A DNA stretch of 64,000 bases from Hemerocallis citrina (GCA_017893485.1 CM030360.1:19653708-19717707), one strand, 5' to 3'. Shown: positions 46,956-57,728, counted from the stretch's first letter. Program-made: numbers and translations. The notes: generated by a model not told the origin, from the sequence alone.

Positions 46956-47795
46956 TTAGTGCCTCTTCGGAAGGGGTACGCTTCGGTTCAAGGAAACGCG
47001 GGGGCGGCGATGCCTAATCTCCGAGCTCGATTCCAAACCAGCGAAGCGAGATCCCCCTTCGCCACTAACTCCAACTGTGGCGCCGACCGAGGCACCGCTA
47101 GACGAGACAGCTACACTACTCTGAGCGTCAGCAGGACTCCGCCTAGCAGCAGGCAAACGAGTCGCAAGTTCATAGAAGGTGATCCCTCTCTCGCCCTCCT
47201 CGCGAGTACACGACGTACTACGAACGTTGGCCCTCTCAGGCAGAGGCTTGAGCGACGCGACCTCTTCCTCCAACTCGATAATCCTATCTCTCAGAGCATC
47301 ATCCTTCGCCGACATTTTCAAACGAGGAGGTCTTGACGAGCCCGAGACATTGGCGCTATCGGTTGCGAGTCGTCGATAATGGGTGACCTCGATCCCACTG
47401 TCTATCGTAATCCTCCTAAGCTTATCGACCTCGGCCAACAACTTTTGGCGCTCGGATGACACCTTCTCCAACTCAGAAGCTAGCTTCTTTTCTTCCGCCG
47501 AGTGTTCCTTCTCCGTTAACTCCAAGTGACGGATCTCGGCCAAGAGCTCGTTATTCTTTTACTCGACGACGGAAAGCTCCCTACGAAGCCGCTCGGTCTC
47601 ACCTTCGGGACAAGGAGCTTGGGGTTGCTTCTGCAGTTGCTTCAACTCGCAACAATACCCCCTCGCAGCTACCTTTATCTCCTCCAGCTTCAAGAACATA
47701 TAAAACCACCTCTCTCGGCTAAGGGAAAGCTCTCGCTTCGTTTTGGTCAGCTCCTTACGAAGGTATGAAACCTCCGTGATCGGACCAAACTTCAC
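46956..47795 (-). pseudogene. Antisense coiled-coil exon 2 of element B
   Basis: On the minus strand, GCTTTTCAG ends at 47796; the frame begins VKFGPITEVSYLRKEL and has coiled-coil heptads (AEEKKLASELEKVSSERQ, RDRIIELEEEVASLKP) and the tail RRPRVSLNRSVPLPKRH shared with 31782-32621. One in-frame TAA is near 47556. Confidence 0.7.
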
Positions 47796-47999
47796 CTGAA
47801 AAGCAGAGATAAATCCGAGGCCCAACACTTGGAGAATTTTACGCCTAATCAAACACAAAATCCGGAGACTAACACTTGGAGAATTTTTGGCCAAACAAAA
47901 AGCATTTTCATTCAAAACTCAAAAAAGCGTTACAAGAGCGGTGGCCAGTCCGCAGTTAGGCTTACAAAAAAAAGCAAAAGACTAAAAGACGCAACCAAG

Positions 48000-50349
48000 T
48001 CAGGTGTCGACCTTTTTGTCGCTCGGGTCTGTCGACCCCTCGGCCTTGTCCTCACCCTCGACCTCGTCCTCGTCCTCGCCCTCGCTCTCCTCCTCGGAGA
48101 AGTCCTTCCCCTCACCCTCGGCCTCCGTCTCGGCCATGCCTTCGACACCGTCGGTCTGTCCCTCGGGGCCGAGCATTGCCGGGGGAAGCTCCTCCTCCCC
48201 TTCCACGGGGTCGTAGAAGTGGTAGGAAGATGTGTCGAACCCCGGGTTCCAAGCAGCGATATGAAGCAGGGCTCGGCCGTACGCGTCCTCCATTTTCTTG
48301 AACATGTGCTGCTCGGCCTCGTCCTGGATAGCCCTCTTCGCCTTCGCCACCTTCGGCCAGTGCCTGGCCATGATCTTCTCGGTCTTCTTCCGAGCTCTCT
48401 CCGCCTCCGACCAAGCTTTGGCCAACTCCTCCTTCAGCTCGGCATTCTCCTTCTCCGAGGCCTCGAGCTTGGCGGCCTCGTCCTTCAACCGCTGAATGGC
48501 ATCGGCCAGCTTTGCCTCCAACCCAGCCACCTCGGCACCGCACTTTGCCGAGAGGAGTTGCTCAGCATCGAGCAGCTTCACAGCTTTTACACGCTCCGAC
48601 CTCTCCCGGTCGTACTGCGCCGTCAACTCTTGTTCTTTGCTCGCAAACTCTTCGAGCAAGAAGTTGAAGTGGCAGAGGGTCTGAAAAGAGAATAAACCGT
48701 TAAGGTCCGAACCTAGAAACTTGGAAAAATTCGGGAAAAGTGCTTCAAGAAGAGAGTGTTCGGCCCACTTACCGACATTGTGTTCCGAGCAATCTGCATT
48801 GTGGCGTCCCCGACCTCTCTGGACTTAAAGGCCGCTCGATCCTTTGGGGTCGGCAGGTGCTTCACCGCCTGCATACAAATGTTGCCGTCACCCAAAAAAC
48901 CGTCGACTTTCATCACTTGCCAGTCGGGGACGAAGATCTGCTTGTGCCCCTCGGTTAGAATCTTCTCCGCATCGGCAGTGAGGGGCGGAACTTGGAGGGA
49001 TAACACCTTGCTCACGTCGAACGCGCCACTCGACGAGCCGGGAGCATCTCCCTTCGCCGTTGGAGTCGGCGCATCCAAAACAGCAGGATCGAAGGCCGTG
49101 ACCTTCTCCTGCTCGGGATCGGCCTCCGGAACGACGAACCCCTGCAGGTCGGCGGTCTTCGGGACCGAAGGTATCTTTGGCGCTCGGCCGCCCTGGGGCC
49201 CTGTCGAGGGCCTTTTCTTTCGCGTCTCCTGCTCCCTAGCTACCTTGGCCTTCGCCATCAACGCCCTGTAGTCCATCTTAGAAGACTCTGCACAAACCGA
49301 ATGAAAAAACTTAGAAAAATTTTTCATGAACTTCAAGCAAAAAGTAAAAATATCAGAAGCGTACTGGGGTCGATCAGACTGAGACCCCCTGGGAACAAAG
49401 CCTCCTCGGTGATATCTTTCCAACTTAGCATCGGCAGGCCGAGAAGTTTCTTGAGGACTTCCGTCTCCTCGTCACTCAGCATCGGCTCCGTCTTCGCTCG
49501 CTTGGGCAGGCCTTCCCTCGACCAAGCTATCGGAATTGCCCACGGTGCGGGAGCTCGGACAATGAAATACTTCTCCTTCCAATGCTTTATCGAGTCTGGG
49601 TTCTCGATCAACTTCACGCCTGTCTGCGGCGAAAGGTAGAACCTCTGCTCGTTCCTGTTCGGCTGGCAAGGGCAGTAGATGCTCCGAAGGAGAAACATGC
49701 TTGGCTAGGCGCCGATCTCTTGACACTGAAGAACAAACGCCAATATGTGCCTCCAAGTGTTCGGCATCAGCTGGGCAGGGCACAAACCGTACCAATTAAG
49801 GACCTCGACGATGAAGGAATGAAGCGGAAAACGAAGCCCGGCGGCCAAGGAGTCGAGAGGAAAAATGCACGCGTCAGCCGAAGACGACGTGCTGGCTCGG
49901 AATCCCGGTCCAGGAAGAAGTAGCCCGTACTCGGCAGGGATCTGGAATCTGGTCCGGATCCGATGCAGATCAGCCTCCGTAAGAGACGAAATGGTGTGGT
50001 CCACCTCGGACAACTCTCTCGGCTCGTTCTCCTCCACCGACTTGGCAGTGCCCTGCGTAACCTTCTCCAGCATCTCTTCGGAGTAGCTCCGAACACCCCC
50101 CACGCTCGACAGAACGATAGGCTGCCGACCGAACTCCCCTGCCGTCTTCGGCTGCTCAATGATCGTGACCACTCCTTTACTCTTCTGGGACTTCGCCACA
50201 ACCTCCTGGAGTGGCTCGGCGACTTCGCCACTCTTTCTCGGCAAAACAACGGTCTGCTCGGTCGGCTCTACCACCTCCTTTCCTCTACCCGCTCGGCCGA
50301 CGACTTGGTCTGAGGCGGGGGTCTCATCCGAAGAAGTAATCTTAACCAT
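48000..50349 (-). pseudogene. Antisense spliced gene of element B (gypsy-associated extra ORF)
   Basis: Exons 50349-49365, 49287-48773 and 48680-48000 total 2181 bases, about 726 codons. Introns are 77 and 92 bases (GTACGC...TGCAG; GTAAGT...TTCAG) and both positions match element A. Start MVKITSSDETPASDQ. Exon 1 carries the Transposase_28-like domain (LHSFIVEVLNWYGLCP, MPNTWRHILAFVLQCQ, SIKHWKEKYF). Exon 2 has VMKVDGFLGDGNICMQ. Exon 3 is a long coiled coil (AEVAGLEAKLADAIQRL, AELKEELAKAWSEAERA) then FYDPVEGEEELP and a strongly acidic tail. There is a single stop, TAG near 49707, compatible with CAG-to-TAG. Function not known. Confidence 0.88.
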
Positions 50350-50541
50350 TTTTTCTAAAAAGAAAGGAGAGAGACTGACCATGAAGTGACTGTTACGGTC
50401 GGAAAAGTTCGCCGGAGCAAAGAAACGCCTGCCGCGACAGCTAGCAGCACCACCCAGGAGCTAAAAACTTCGATGGTGAAAAGTAAAAACTTGAGAGAGA
50501 AAGTGAAAGTGAATAATGAGATCTGGGGTGGGGGGGTGAAG

Positions 50542-50548
50542 ATTTATA
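50542..50548 (-). promoter_or_regulatory. TATA box of the antisense gene, element B
   Basis: Minus strand ACTATAAATC about 195 bases before the antisense ATG, the same spacing as in element A. Confidence 0.55.
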
Positions 50549-50679
50549 GTAAAAAGAAAAGTCTCTTGGGCTTCCTAACGTAAGGGCGCGACTTTTGGGC
50601 CACTCTTGAAACGTCACGAAAGCCCAAAACTACTTTGTCTTTTCACCAAGTCAAGTAGCTCGGCACAACGGGATCTAAA

Positions 50680-50930
50680 TCCGAGCAACGTTCGATCCGA
50701 AGCCAACAGCAAAGGGCTCGGTCGGCTAACCGAGCAAGTGCCCATCCGAGCCCCAAAACGGAGAAAATTCACTTTCTCCTCAATATTCGTGTAAGACCTC
50801 GATCAGACGGCCCAGATCTTGCCAACGTCGCTAAACGACAAGATAGCATTTTCTTGGGAACTGGGCCCGTCTCAAGATTCGTGCCACCATCCAACGGCTC
50901 AGATCGCGCCACATCGCCCGGACGAAGCAC
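50680..50930 (-). repeat. One isolated 224-base-type unit
   Basis: It carries ACCGAGCAAGTGCCCATCCG, then CAAGATAGCATTTTCTTGGG, and belongs to the array at 52004-53290. It is cut off from it by the inserted LTR at 50956. Confidence 0.8.
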
Positions 50931-50955
50931 TTCGAACCAGACACCCCGCGTCTGT

Positions 50956-51996
50956 CTGAAGAAGCAAGAGAAAATTTGGATTTAAAGTTTTAAGGCACCG
51001 CCCTTGGCGAGCCCCCCGGGCCCCAGGTCTCGATCGGTCCCCCTCTCACCCGTGAGCAACTCGAGGCCTACAGCCTCGGAGCCGAAACCACGAATCGTTC
51101 AAGGGTTGGAGAAAAACCACCGTCGCGTGGGGCTCGGTCAGAAAGTTGATTTGCAAACCTCCCATCTCTAGCTCCTTCGGGCTGACAACCATCAGAAGCC
51201 GTCAGCCCGGAAAAAAGACAGAGATCGGAGGAGACCCATCCTTCCGAAGCAACTTGTCCCCCGGATCCGGCCTTCGGTCGTCACCACTTCTGCCCTGATC
51301 TCCTGTGACCCTGACACCCATGCCGGGGCCGTCAAAGTCAGGAGAAGATCATGGCGGAAGAATGACCACCCATTCTTACGAAGCATCTCGTCCCCCGGGT
51401 CCGGACTCCGGTCGTCATCACTTCTGCCCTGATCTCCCCTGACCCTGACATCCGCATCGGGGCCGTCAGAATCAGGAGAAGATCACGGCGGAAGAGTGAC
51501 CACCCATCCGACGCTCTCAGGGATAGAATTTTTCAAAAAAAAAAGAGGGACAGGCATCCGCCTTGACTCCGGTCGTCACCTCTTCTGCCCTGATCTCCCC
51601 TGACCCTGACATTCGCATCGGGGCCGTCAGAGTCAGGAGGAGACCATGGCCGAAGGGCAGCCACCCAAGGCAGACACCTCCGATGGCTCAAAATCAACAT
51701 TGTTTTGACTGAAACTACAAGGGGAGTGGGGTATTTATAACCTCCCCCCAAGAACCAGCCATTATGACCCTCGGGAGGCCAAACGACGGAAGCCCAGCGG
51801 TCATGCCTAGGAAGCTGTAGCGCTACGCATTAATTACAGGACGCCATCTTAATTACACTTGGAAGTTGGAATGCCGCACAAATCCTGGAGCGCCATTAAT
51901 GCTCCCTGAGGATAGCCTGTAACTCAGCTCGGCCTCCTAACGAAGGCCCCTTGGCTCGCCATTGCCCTTGCCGACCCATTAATACTCGGACTCTCA
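50956..51996 (-). mobile_element. Probable solo LTR nested in element B
   Basis: 1041 bases flanked by TCTGT at 50951-50955 and 51997-52001, breaking the 224-base array. On the minus strand it begins TGAGAGTCCGAG, has TATAAATACC at 51729-51737, and ends TTCTTCAG, so the end is off from TG...CA by one base. It holds about three units of a 130-160-base repeat (CTTCTGCCCTGATCTCC...GGGGCCGTCA). Family not recognised. Confidence 0.55.
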
Positions 51997-52003
51997 TCTG
52001 TTA

Positions 52004-53290
52004 CCGAGCGACGCACGATCCGACCCCAACATCAAACGGTCCGGTCGGCTGACCGAGCAAGTGCCCATCCGAGCGTCAAAACGGGGAAAACTCACTTTCT
52101 CCTCAACATTCGTGTAAGATCTCGATCAGACGGCCCAGATCTTACCAGCGATGCTAAACGACAAGATAGTATTTTCTTAGGAACTGAGCCCATCTCGAGA
52201 TTCGTGCCACCATCCAACGGCTCAGATTGTGCCACGTCGCTCGGACAGCCGAACCCTTACACCTCCGGTCAGCCAACCGAGCAAGTGCCCATCCGAGCAT
52301 CAAAACGGAGAAAACTCACTTTCTCCTCAACATTCATGTAAGATCTCGATCAGAAGGCCCAGATCTTGCCAGCGATGCTAAACGACAAGATAGCGTTTTC
52401 TTGGGAACTGAGCCCGTCTCGAGATTCGCGCCACCATCCAACGGCTCAGATTGCGCCACGTCGCTCGGACAGCCGAACCCTTACACCTCCGGTCGGCCAA
52501 CCGAGCAAGTGCCCATCCGAGCGTCAAAATAGGGAAAACTCACTTTCTCCTCAACATTCGTGTAAGATCTCGATCAGACGGCCCAGATCTTGCCAGCGAC
52601 GCTAAACGACAAGATAGCGTTTTCTTGGGAACTGAGCCCGTCTCGAGATTCGCGCCACCATCCAATGGCTCAGATTGCGCCACGTCGCTCGGACAGCCAA
52701 ACCCTTACACCTCCGGTCGGCCAACCGAGCAAGTGCCCATCCGAGCGTCAAAACTGAAAAAACTCACTTTCTCCTCAACATTCGTGTAAGATCTCGATCA
52801 GACGGCCCAGATCTTGCCAGCGACGCTAGATGACAAGATAGCATTTTCTTGGGAACTGAGCCCGTCTCGAGATTCGCGCCACCATCCAACGGCTCAGATT
52901 GCGCCACGTTGCTCGGGCAGCCGAATCCTTAGACCTCCGGTCGGCCAACCGAGCAAGTGCCCATCCGAGCTCCAAAACAGAGAAAAAAGAAGCCGAACGA
53001 TCACGACCGTTGGATCTTCCAGAAATTCGCATCCCTGATGATGAACGGCCCAGATCATGCCACGTGCGCTAAACGACAAGATAGCATTTTCTTGGGAAAT
53101 GCGTCCGTCTCGAGATTCGCGCCACCATCCAATGGCTCAGATTGCGCCACGTCGCTCGTACGGCCGAACCCTCAGACCCCCGGTCGGCCAACCGAGCAAG
53201 TGCCCATCCGAGCTCCAAAAGCGAAAAAATGACTGCCGAGCAACTACAACCGTCAGATCTCTCAGAAATTCGCGCTTGCCCAAGATCAAC
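52004..53290 (-). repeat. 224-base tandem array of element B
   Basis: GAGCAAGTGCCCATCCGAGC recurs at 52055, 52279, 52503, 52727 and 52951, exactly 224 apart, then at 53193. Units share CGATCAGACGGCCCAGATCTT and CATTTTCTTGGGAACTGAGCC variants with the 250-base array of element A. Confidence 0.94.
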
Positions 53291-53704
53291 GGTCCAGATC
53301 AGGCCACGCCATAAATAGGTATTAAAAACCGATTTCTAAATATTTTAATCATTTTATTTATTTAAAAATTGCTAAAAATTCGGAAAAATTAACTAAAAAT
53401 TCTAGAAAATAATTAAAAATTCGGGGGAATATTTTTGAGCTCCTGAACGAACAAGTATTGCCTAGAATGTACTGTTAAGGCCCCCGAACGATTGGTTAAC
53501 ACATCGCAAAATTAAATAAATAATTCGAAAAAATAGACAGAAACCGTCGAATATTCAACAAGGCTTCAGAACAGCTTACAGTTTCAGAAATCACCTCACT
53601 ACCCCCCTTCGAGATTCAAAATCCTCCATTCGGACTCCGATACAACTCCACTAGCCACTGAAACATTTAAACTACTCCTCAAAGGTTGATCACACTCAGT
53701 CTTT
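53291..53704. other. Element B AT-rich segment before the 3' LTR
   Basis: AAAAATT-rich stretch homologous to 37151-37588. Nothing coding. Confidence 0.5.
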
Positions 53705-53720
53705 AGGAGTGGGGGGCTCG
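53705..53720 (+). promoter_or_regulatory. Polypurine tract of element B
   Basis: AGGAGTGGGGGGCTCG adjoins the 3' LTR. Confidence 0.8.
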
Positions 53721-54321
53721 TGATATGGCTAAAAATGGGGTTAAATCGGAACTGTCCAGATTGGGAACGAATCTTGAAGCTCAGGGGTAAAAAGGTAATT
53801 TCACAAACAGATGGACCCGAAGCGGGCACTGGATCTCCCCTTCACAGATCCAATAACCCGCAAAACGGATCCACTCCAGCTGGGTACGGGTCCCGACCCA
53901 AGACAAACCCAGATCAGCAAGAGGAAATCAGGGTCACTGATTTGACTAAATCAACGGGCCTGATTTGCAGTTATCCTCTCACCGGGAATCAGGGATTAGT
54001 TTCCTAAACTAATTGTGAGGATTTTACTCCTAACGGTTTCACAGGAAATCAGGTCCCTAATCAGACTCCCATGGCAACTATAAATACCTCCTACCTACCA
54101 CTGTAACCAGGTAATCACTCTTTTTCCAACTTAAGCTCTTTCTTAATCATCACTGGTTACTGACAAGAGCATCGGAGGGTGCATCGTCGGAATCAACCCC
54201 GGTGTATCGCACTTCCTTGCAGGTGAGCGGCAGGGACCAGCAGGCTTGGATCCGTTATTCAGGTTTTTCACGAACTCACAAATCTCATCTGTTTACCCCC
54301 ACACCAGATTCAGTGGTAAGA
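53721..54321 (+). repeat. 3' LTR of element B
   Basis: 601 bases, the same length as the 5' LTR. The terminal CA has become GA (TAAGA). Confidence 0.95.
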
Positions 54322-54326
54322 GGAAC

Positions 54327-55192
54327 AATTCACGATAGTATATTCTCTTGTAGTAAAGAAATTAATGTTGTATAATTGCCAAGTTATTTTAGGTTGCTGA
54401 TCAGCTTACCTATCCTACTTTGGTTTGGAAGCCCAAATTGAGGCCACCAAATCCATCTCTCACTTGCGTACACCTTAAATTAAAACAAATAAAAAACTCA
54501 TCAAATAAACCACCAAATTAAAAAAATTTAAACCCAAAAATAAAATAATCGTACCTCTCTGAACTTAGATCTCATGCACACACAAAATTAGAGCCAGCAA
54601 AAAACTGAGTAATCCCCTATACACAAAATTAAAAATTAGAATGAGAATTTGGTTAATGAGATGAAATTAGAGTCGATGCATCGCATGTAGAGGCTCTTGA
54701 TTCGGTGGGGGGAGTCGCCGATACGTAGTTGCTTGATATTCACGCTCAATTTGGTGGAGGAGAGTCACCGATATGAAATCAGCAGCAGATCAGATATCGG
54801 CGACGACCTCTTGATTGAGGTTCAACACTAGATTTGGATTTGAATTTGCTTTGAGATTTGCGTTTGAGAGGAAGGTGGAGGCTTCGCCAATGGAATGGAA
54901 GTGAATGTTTAAGAAAATGGTTTTCGAGATTTAGAGTTAGCGGCTTGAAAACCCTAGGGGAGAGAGAGAGAAATTGGAGCTCTCTGTTTTGGGGAATATA
55001 GGGAGCAAACTGATCTGAATAGGAGAGAGAGAGAGAGATAATTAAATAAATAAAAGAGTTGTTTTGTGGGGGGGGGGGGGATTTGAATTTGAGATTTGGG
55101 GGGAAACATTTTGGGGGAAAATGTCTTTTGGAAGCTTAGATTTGGACCATTGATTTCCTTACTATTGAAGGGGAACCACTTGATAGCTTTTC

Positions 55193-55193
<1 letters not shown>
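54327..55193 (-). other. Possible 5' leader and promoter of a host gene, truncated by the insertions
   Basis: On the minus strand there is a CT-rich stretch (55045-54960), CCCTAGGGTTTTC, then possible exon ends AGAGAG/GTACGA (near 54553), an acceptor TTAAG and a donor GATAG/GTAAGC near 54405. These are signals of a plant 5' leader with introns. No protein-coding exon follows before the retroelement. Confidence 0.35.

Positions 55194-55229
<36 letters not shown>
55194..55229. repeat. (TTA)n microsatellite
   Basis: About eleven TTA triplets immediately before a Helitron-like 5' end. Confidence 0.9.
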
Positions 55230-55230
<1 letters not shown>

Positions 55231-55231
<1 letters not shown>

Positions 55232-55416
55232 CTCTAATATTATAATGGGAGAAGGCCTTACTGTTATTTGTAAATTTGTAAATTTACCAACACGTGCAAC
55301 ACACATGCATAACTATTATAAAGAAGGTCTTAGGTTCAAATTCACACTACATCTAAATTTTTTACTTTAAAAAAATTATATTTATTAAGACGTGCATCGC
55401 ACGTGTAAAATACTAG
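55231..55416 (+). mobile_element. Small non-autonomous Helitron-like element
   Basis: It begins TCTCTAATATTATAAT after an A and ends with hairpin ACGTGC-ATC-GCACGT (55390-55404), then CTAG followed by T. These are the expected ends of plant Helitrons inserted between A and T. 186 bases, no coding capacity. Confidence 0.75.
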
Positions 55417-55741
55417 TATATATATAGGAGAAACACTTTTAAATGAGAAAATGAAAAACATTATTATGAACCATCGGATTTGACTCACCATCATGATTTC
55501 CATCGGACGGTGGATGCATACCCTGCTCGAGCGGGGGTATTTTAGTCAAATCCCAAATCAAAAATACACATACAGCTCCCCTTCTTTTTCCCCTCTCCCT
55601 CTCTCTCTCATTGCCTTTTCAATTTCTCCCTCGTTCCTCTATCAATTTTTCCAAATTTCTAAACCCTAGCTCAAGTCCAACCTCAAATCCCCAATCCCCA
55701 ACCACCCAAACTCTTCCACTACCTTCACCGACACCCAAACT
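55417..55741. other. Intergenic, CT-rich end
   Basis: Contains AACCATCGGATTTGACTCACC and a CT-rich stretch from 55576 resembling a leader. No gene called. Confidence 0.35.
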
Positions 55742-55826
55742 CTTCCGACGCCGTTGTCGAAGCCCCCGATCCCGACTCTTCCGACGCCGTTGTCGAAGCC
55801 CCCGATCCCGACTCTTCCGACGCTCC
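55742..55826 (+). repeat. 36-base minisatellite
   Basis: CTTCCGACGCCGTTGTCGAA units start at 55742, 55778 and 55814 (last partial). They lie in a 102-codon open frame rich in Ser, Pro and Arg that has no recognised domain. Confidence 0.85.
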
Positions 55827-56237
55827 TCTCTGCCAGCGAAATCACAGGCCCCCGACACCCCTCTCCATCGTCTTCATCAACAACGTCCTCCACCCATCTC
55901 CATCTTCACAGTGAGTTAATTGGGGTGATGGGAAGTTTGGAGGTGAGTGGGAACTGAGGGTCCAAAGTGGGAACCTTGAAATTCAATCAGCAGTTGTGAA
56001 TATTGAATATGATTTCAGTAGGACTCACCCAAGCCAATGAAAAGTCTTGAAGTGTCCCAGTCTTTGATGAGATGAAGCTACAAAAAAATTTCTTCCATGC
56101 CTAAATCAATTGCTTCATGAAAGGGAAATATGATCATAAATTTGGTTTTCTAAATGAATCGATGTATTTCTGTGTCTCTGGGTCAAGCACTATGAATAAT
56201 TCATTATCTCAAGTCACAATCTAAATGATCCATAGAT
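55827..56237. other. Intergenic
   Basis: AT-rich, no gene recognised. CTTCACAG/TGAG near 55910 could be a splice site but no exon structure was found. Confidence 0.3.
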
Positions 56238-56413
56238 TCTGAGAGTTACAATGGGAGAAGACCTTAGTGTGATTTGTCAATCTATCAATTCGTACATTGC
56301 AAGTGCATAACTAATATGAATAAGAAGTCTCAGGTTCGAGTCATCACTACGTTATATTTTTTACTTTAATTTTTTTAATATATTAAATGTACATCACACG
56401 TGTAAATTACTAT
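56238..56413 (+). mobile_element. Diverged second copy of the Helitron-like family
   Basis: ATGGGAGAAGACCTTAGTG and AAGTCTCAGGTTCGAGTC match 55244-55350. The terminal hairpin is decayed and the ends are approximate. Confidence 0.55.
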
Positions 56414-57022
56414 CTACCTATCTATCTATAACACCCCGTAGTTTTCAAAAACAGTATAATATCTATATAATAAATTACAAAGAAAGCTATCAAGTGGTTC
56501 CCAATCAATCCCCCCCAAATCAAAGGTCCATATCAAACCTTACAAAACACATTTTTCCTTCAAAATTTCAAACCCCAAAATCAAACTTTTCCCTCTAAAA
56601 AACTCATTACTTTATTACTATCTCTCTCATCTCTTTACTTTTTCATTTATTACTATCTCTTTCCTCTCTTTACTTTTTCATATTTCTCTCTTTCTCTCTC
56701 TATCTCTATCTCTCTCTCCCATTCTTTTTTTTTTATTTAAAAATTTAGATTTTAAGATTTCGGTTCTGTAAATGTTTAGAATTTTTATGTTTCTTTTATT
56801 GCACATGTTATATTGAAAAGAGCAAATATCTTTTCAACAATTAAATTTCATTATTTTCCACACTTAAAGTTCTAAGAAATTAGATTTTATACCCCCATTT
56901 ATAATTATTTTTCAACATATACTAATGGAAACATAGACTTTATTTATAACTAATTATTATCATACTATTCAAACTTGAGCTACAAAATTATTATTTTACT
57001 GTTTACATGTATCGTTCCGAAG

Positions 57023-57057
57023 ACGTGCCGTAGGCACGTGCCCATGGGCAAATCTAG
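57023..57057 (+). mobile_element. Helitron-like 3' end inside LTR copy 1
   Basis: Hairpin ACGTGCC-GTA-GGCACGT (57023-57039), a second small hairpin GCCCATGGGC, then CTAG at 57054-57057 followed by T. The 5' end was not identified. Confidence 0.55.
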
Positions 57058-57517
57058 TATATATATGTAATATATATATATATATAAAGATATATATGTA
57101 TGGCTGTTTAGTGAAATGGCATAAGTGTAAATATGTTGAAAATAATAAATAAGGTGAGAGTGTGTGAGTGTGTGTGTGGGTGGGGGGGGGGGGCACATGG
57201 TAAAAGAAGAGCACTAAGTTGAGTGCTGCTGTGTGACGTCACAGAAGTGAGGTGACGTGGCCAATGGATGGGGTCCACCCGGTTTCCACTCTGACTTGTT
57301 TTCGGAAAATTGAGGAGAGATGTGTGATTGTTTATCCCACATCGAGAATAATTAAGAATATAATAATATATAAATAATATAGCCTATGATCAAGAGTCAC
57401 CAAATCGGTTAACCAACTTTTAAGAGGTAGCCTGTGGTGGGTAGTTGTACTACATACTATCTAATTTGTCTTATAAATTGTATAAATTATCGGAGCTAGG
57501 GGCAGGGGCGTTACAAG

Positions 57518-57530
57518 TGGTATCAGAGCG
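57518..57530 (+). promoter_or_regulatory. Primer-binding site of the short LTR element
   Basis: TGGTATCAGAGCG, two bases after the LTR end, complementary to initiator Met tRNA. Confidence 0.8.
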
Positions 57531-57668
57531 ACGCTGATTTCTGAAGGTTATGCCTGAGAGGGATATCCCACACTAGATTCCCACACTAGATTGTGCATGC
57601 CCGTGCTTAGCGAGGACGCTAATTTCTGAAAGGGGGTGTATGTAACACCCTGTAGTTTTCAAAAATAG

Positions 57669-57670
<2 letters not shown>

Positions 57671-57724
<54 letters not shown>
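57671..57724. repeat. (TA)n microsatellite
   Basis: About 26 TA dinucleotides in LTR copy 2. Confidence 0.95.

Positions 57725-57728
<4 letters not shown>

Larger units (their letters stand above)
38429..54321 (+). mobile_element. Element B: full-length Tat-lineage Ty3/gypsy retrotransposon
   Basis: 15,893 bases with 601-base LTRs (38429-39029, 53721-54321) and the duplication GGAAC at 38424-38428 and 54322-54326. Order: LTR, primer-binding site, gag-pol in nearly one frame (39103-44852), 111-base hairpin array, antisense genes (46329-50349), isolated 224-base-type units, a nested solo LTR, the 224-base array, polypurine tract, LTR. The LTR pair shows about 18 differences by eye, all but one transitions. 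It is the best-preserved retroelement of the window but carries one frameshift and five stops in gag-pol. Confidence 0.95.

Noticed and set aside
48112..48543. Gly/Arg-rich frame in the antisense exon 3 region
   Set aside because: Shadow of the acidic coiled-coil frame, which has conserved splice borders and a counterpart in element A.
30910..53290. Regular repeats considered as CRISPR arrays
   Set aside because: Units are head-to-tail satellites without unique spacers, in a plant genome.
55611..55919. 102-codon Ser/Pro/Arg frame with a 36-base repeat
   Set aside because: Low complexity, no domain, no following exon; kept only as a minisatellite.
55231..56413. Two related 180-base copies considered as tRNA-derived SINEs because of GGTTC(A/G)A(A/G)TC box B-like motifs
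   Set aside because: No convincing box A, and the terminal hairpin with CTAG|T plus TCTCTA start fits a Helitron better. A SINE origin is not fully excluded.
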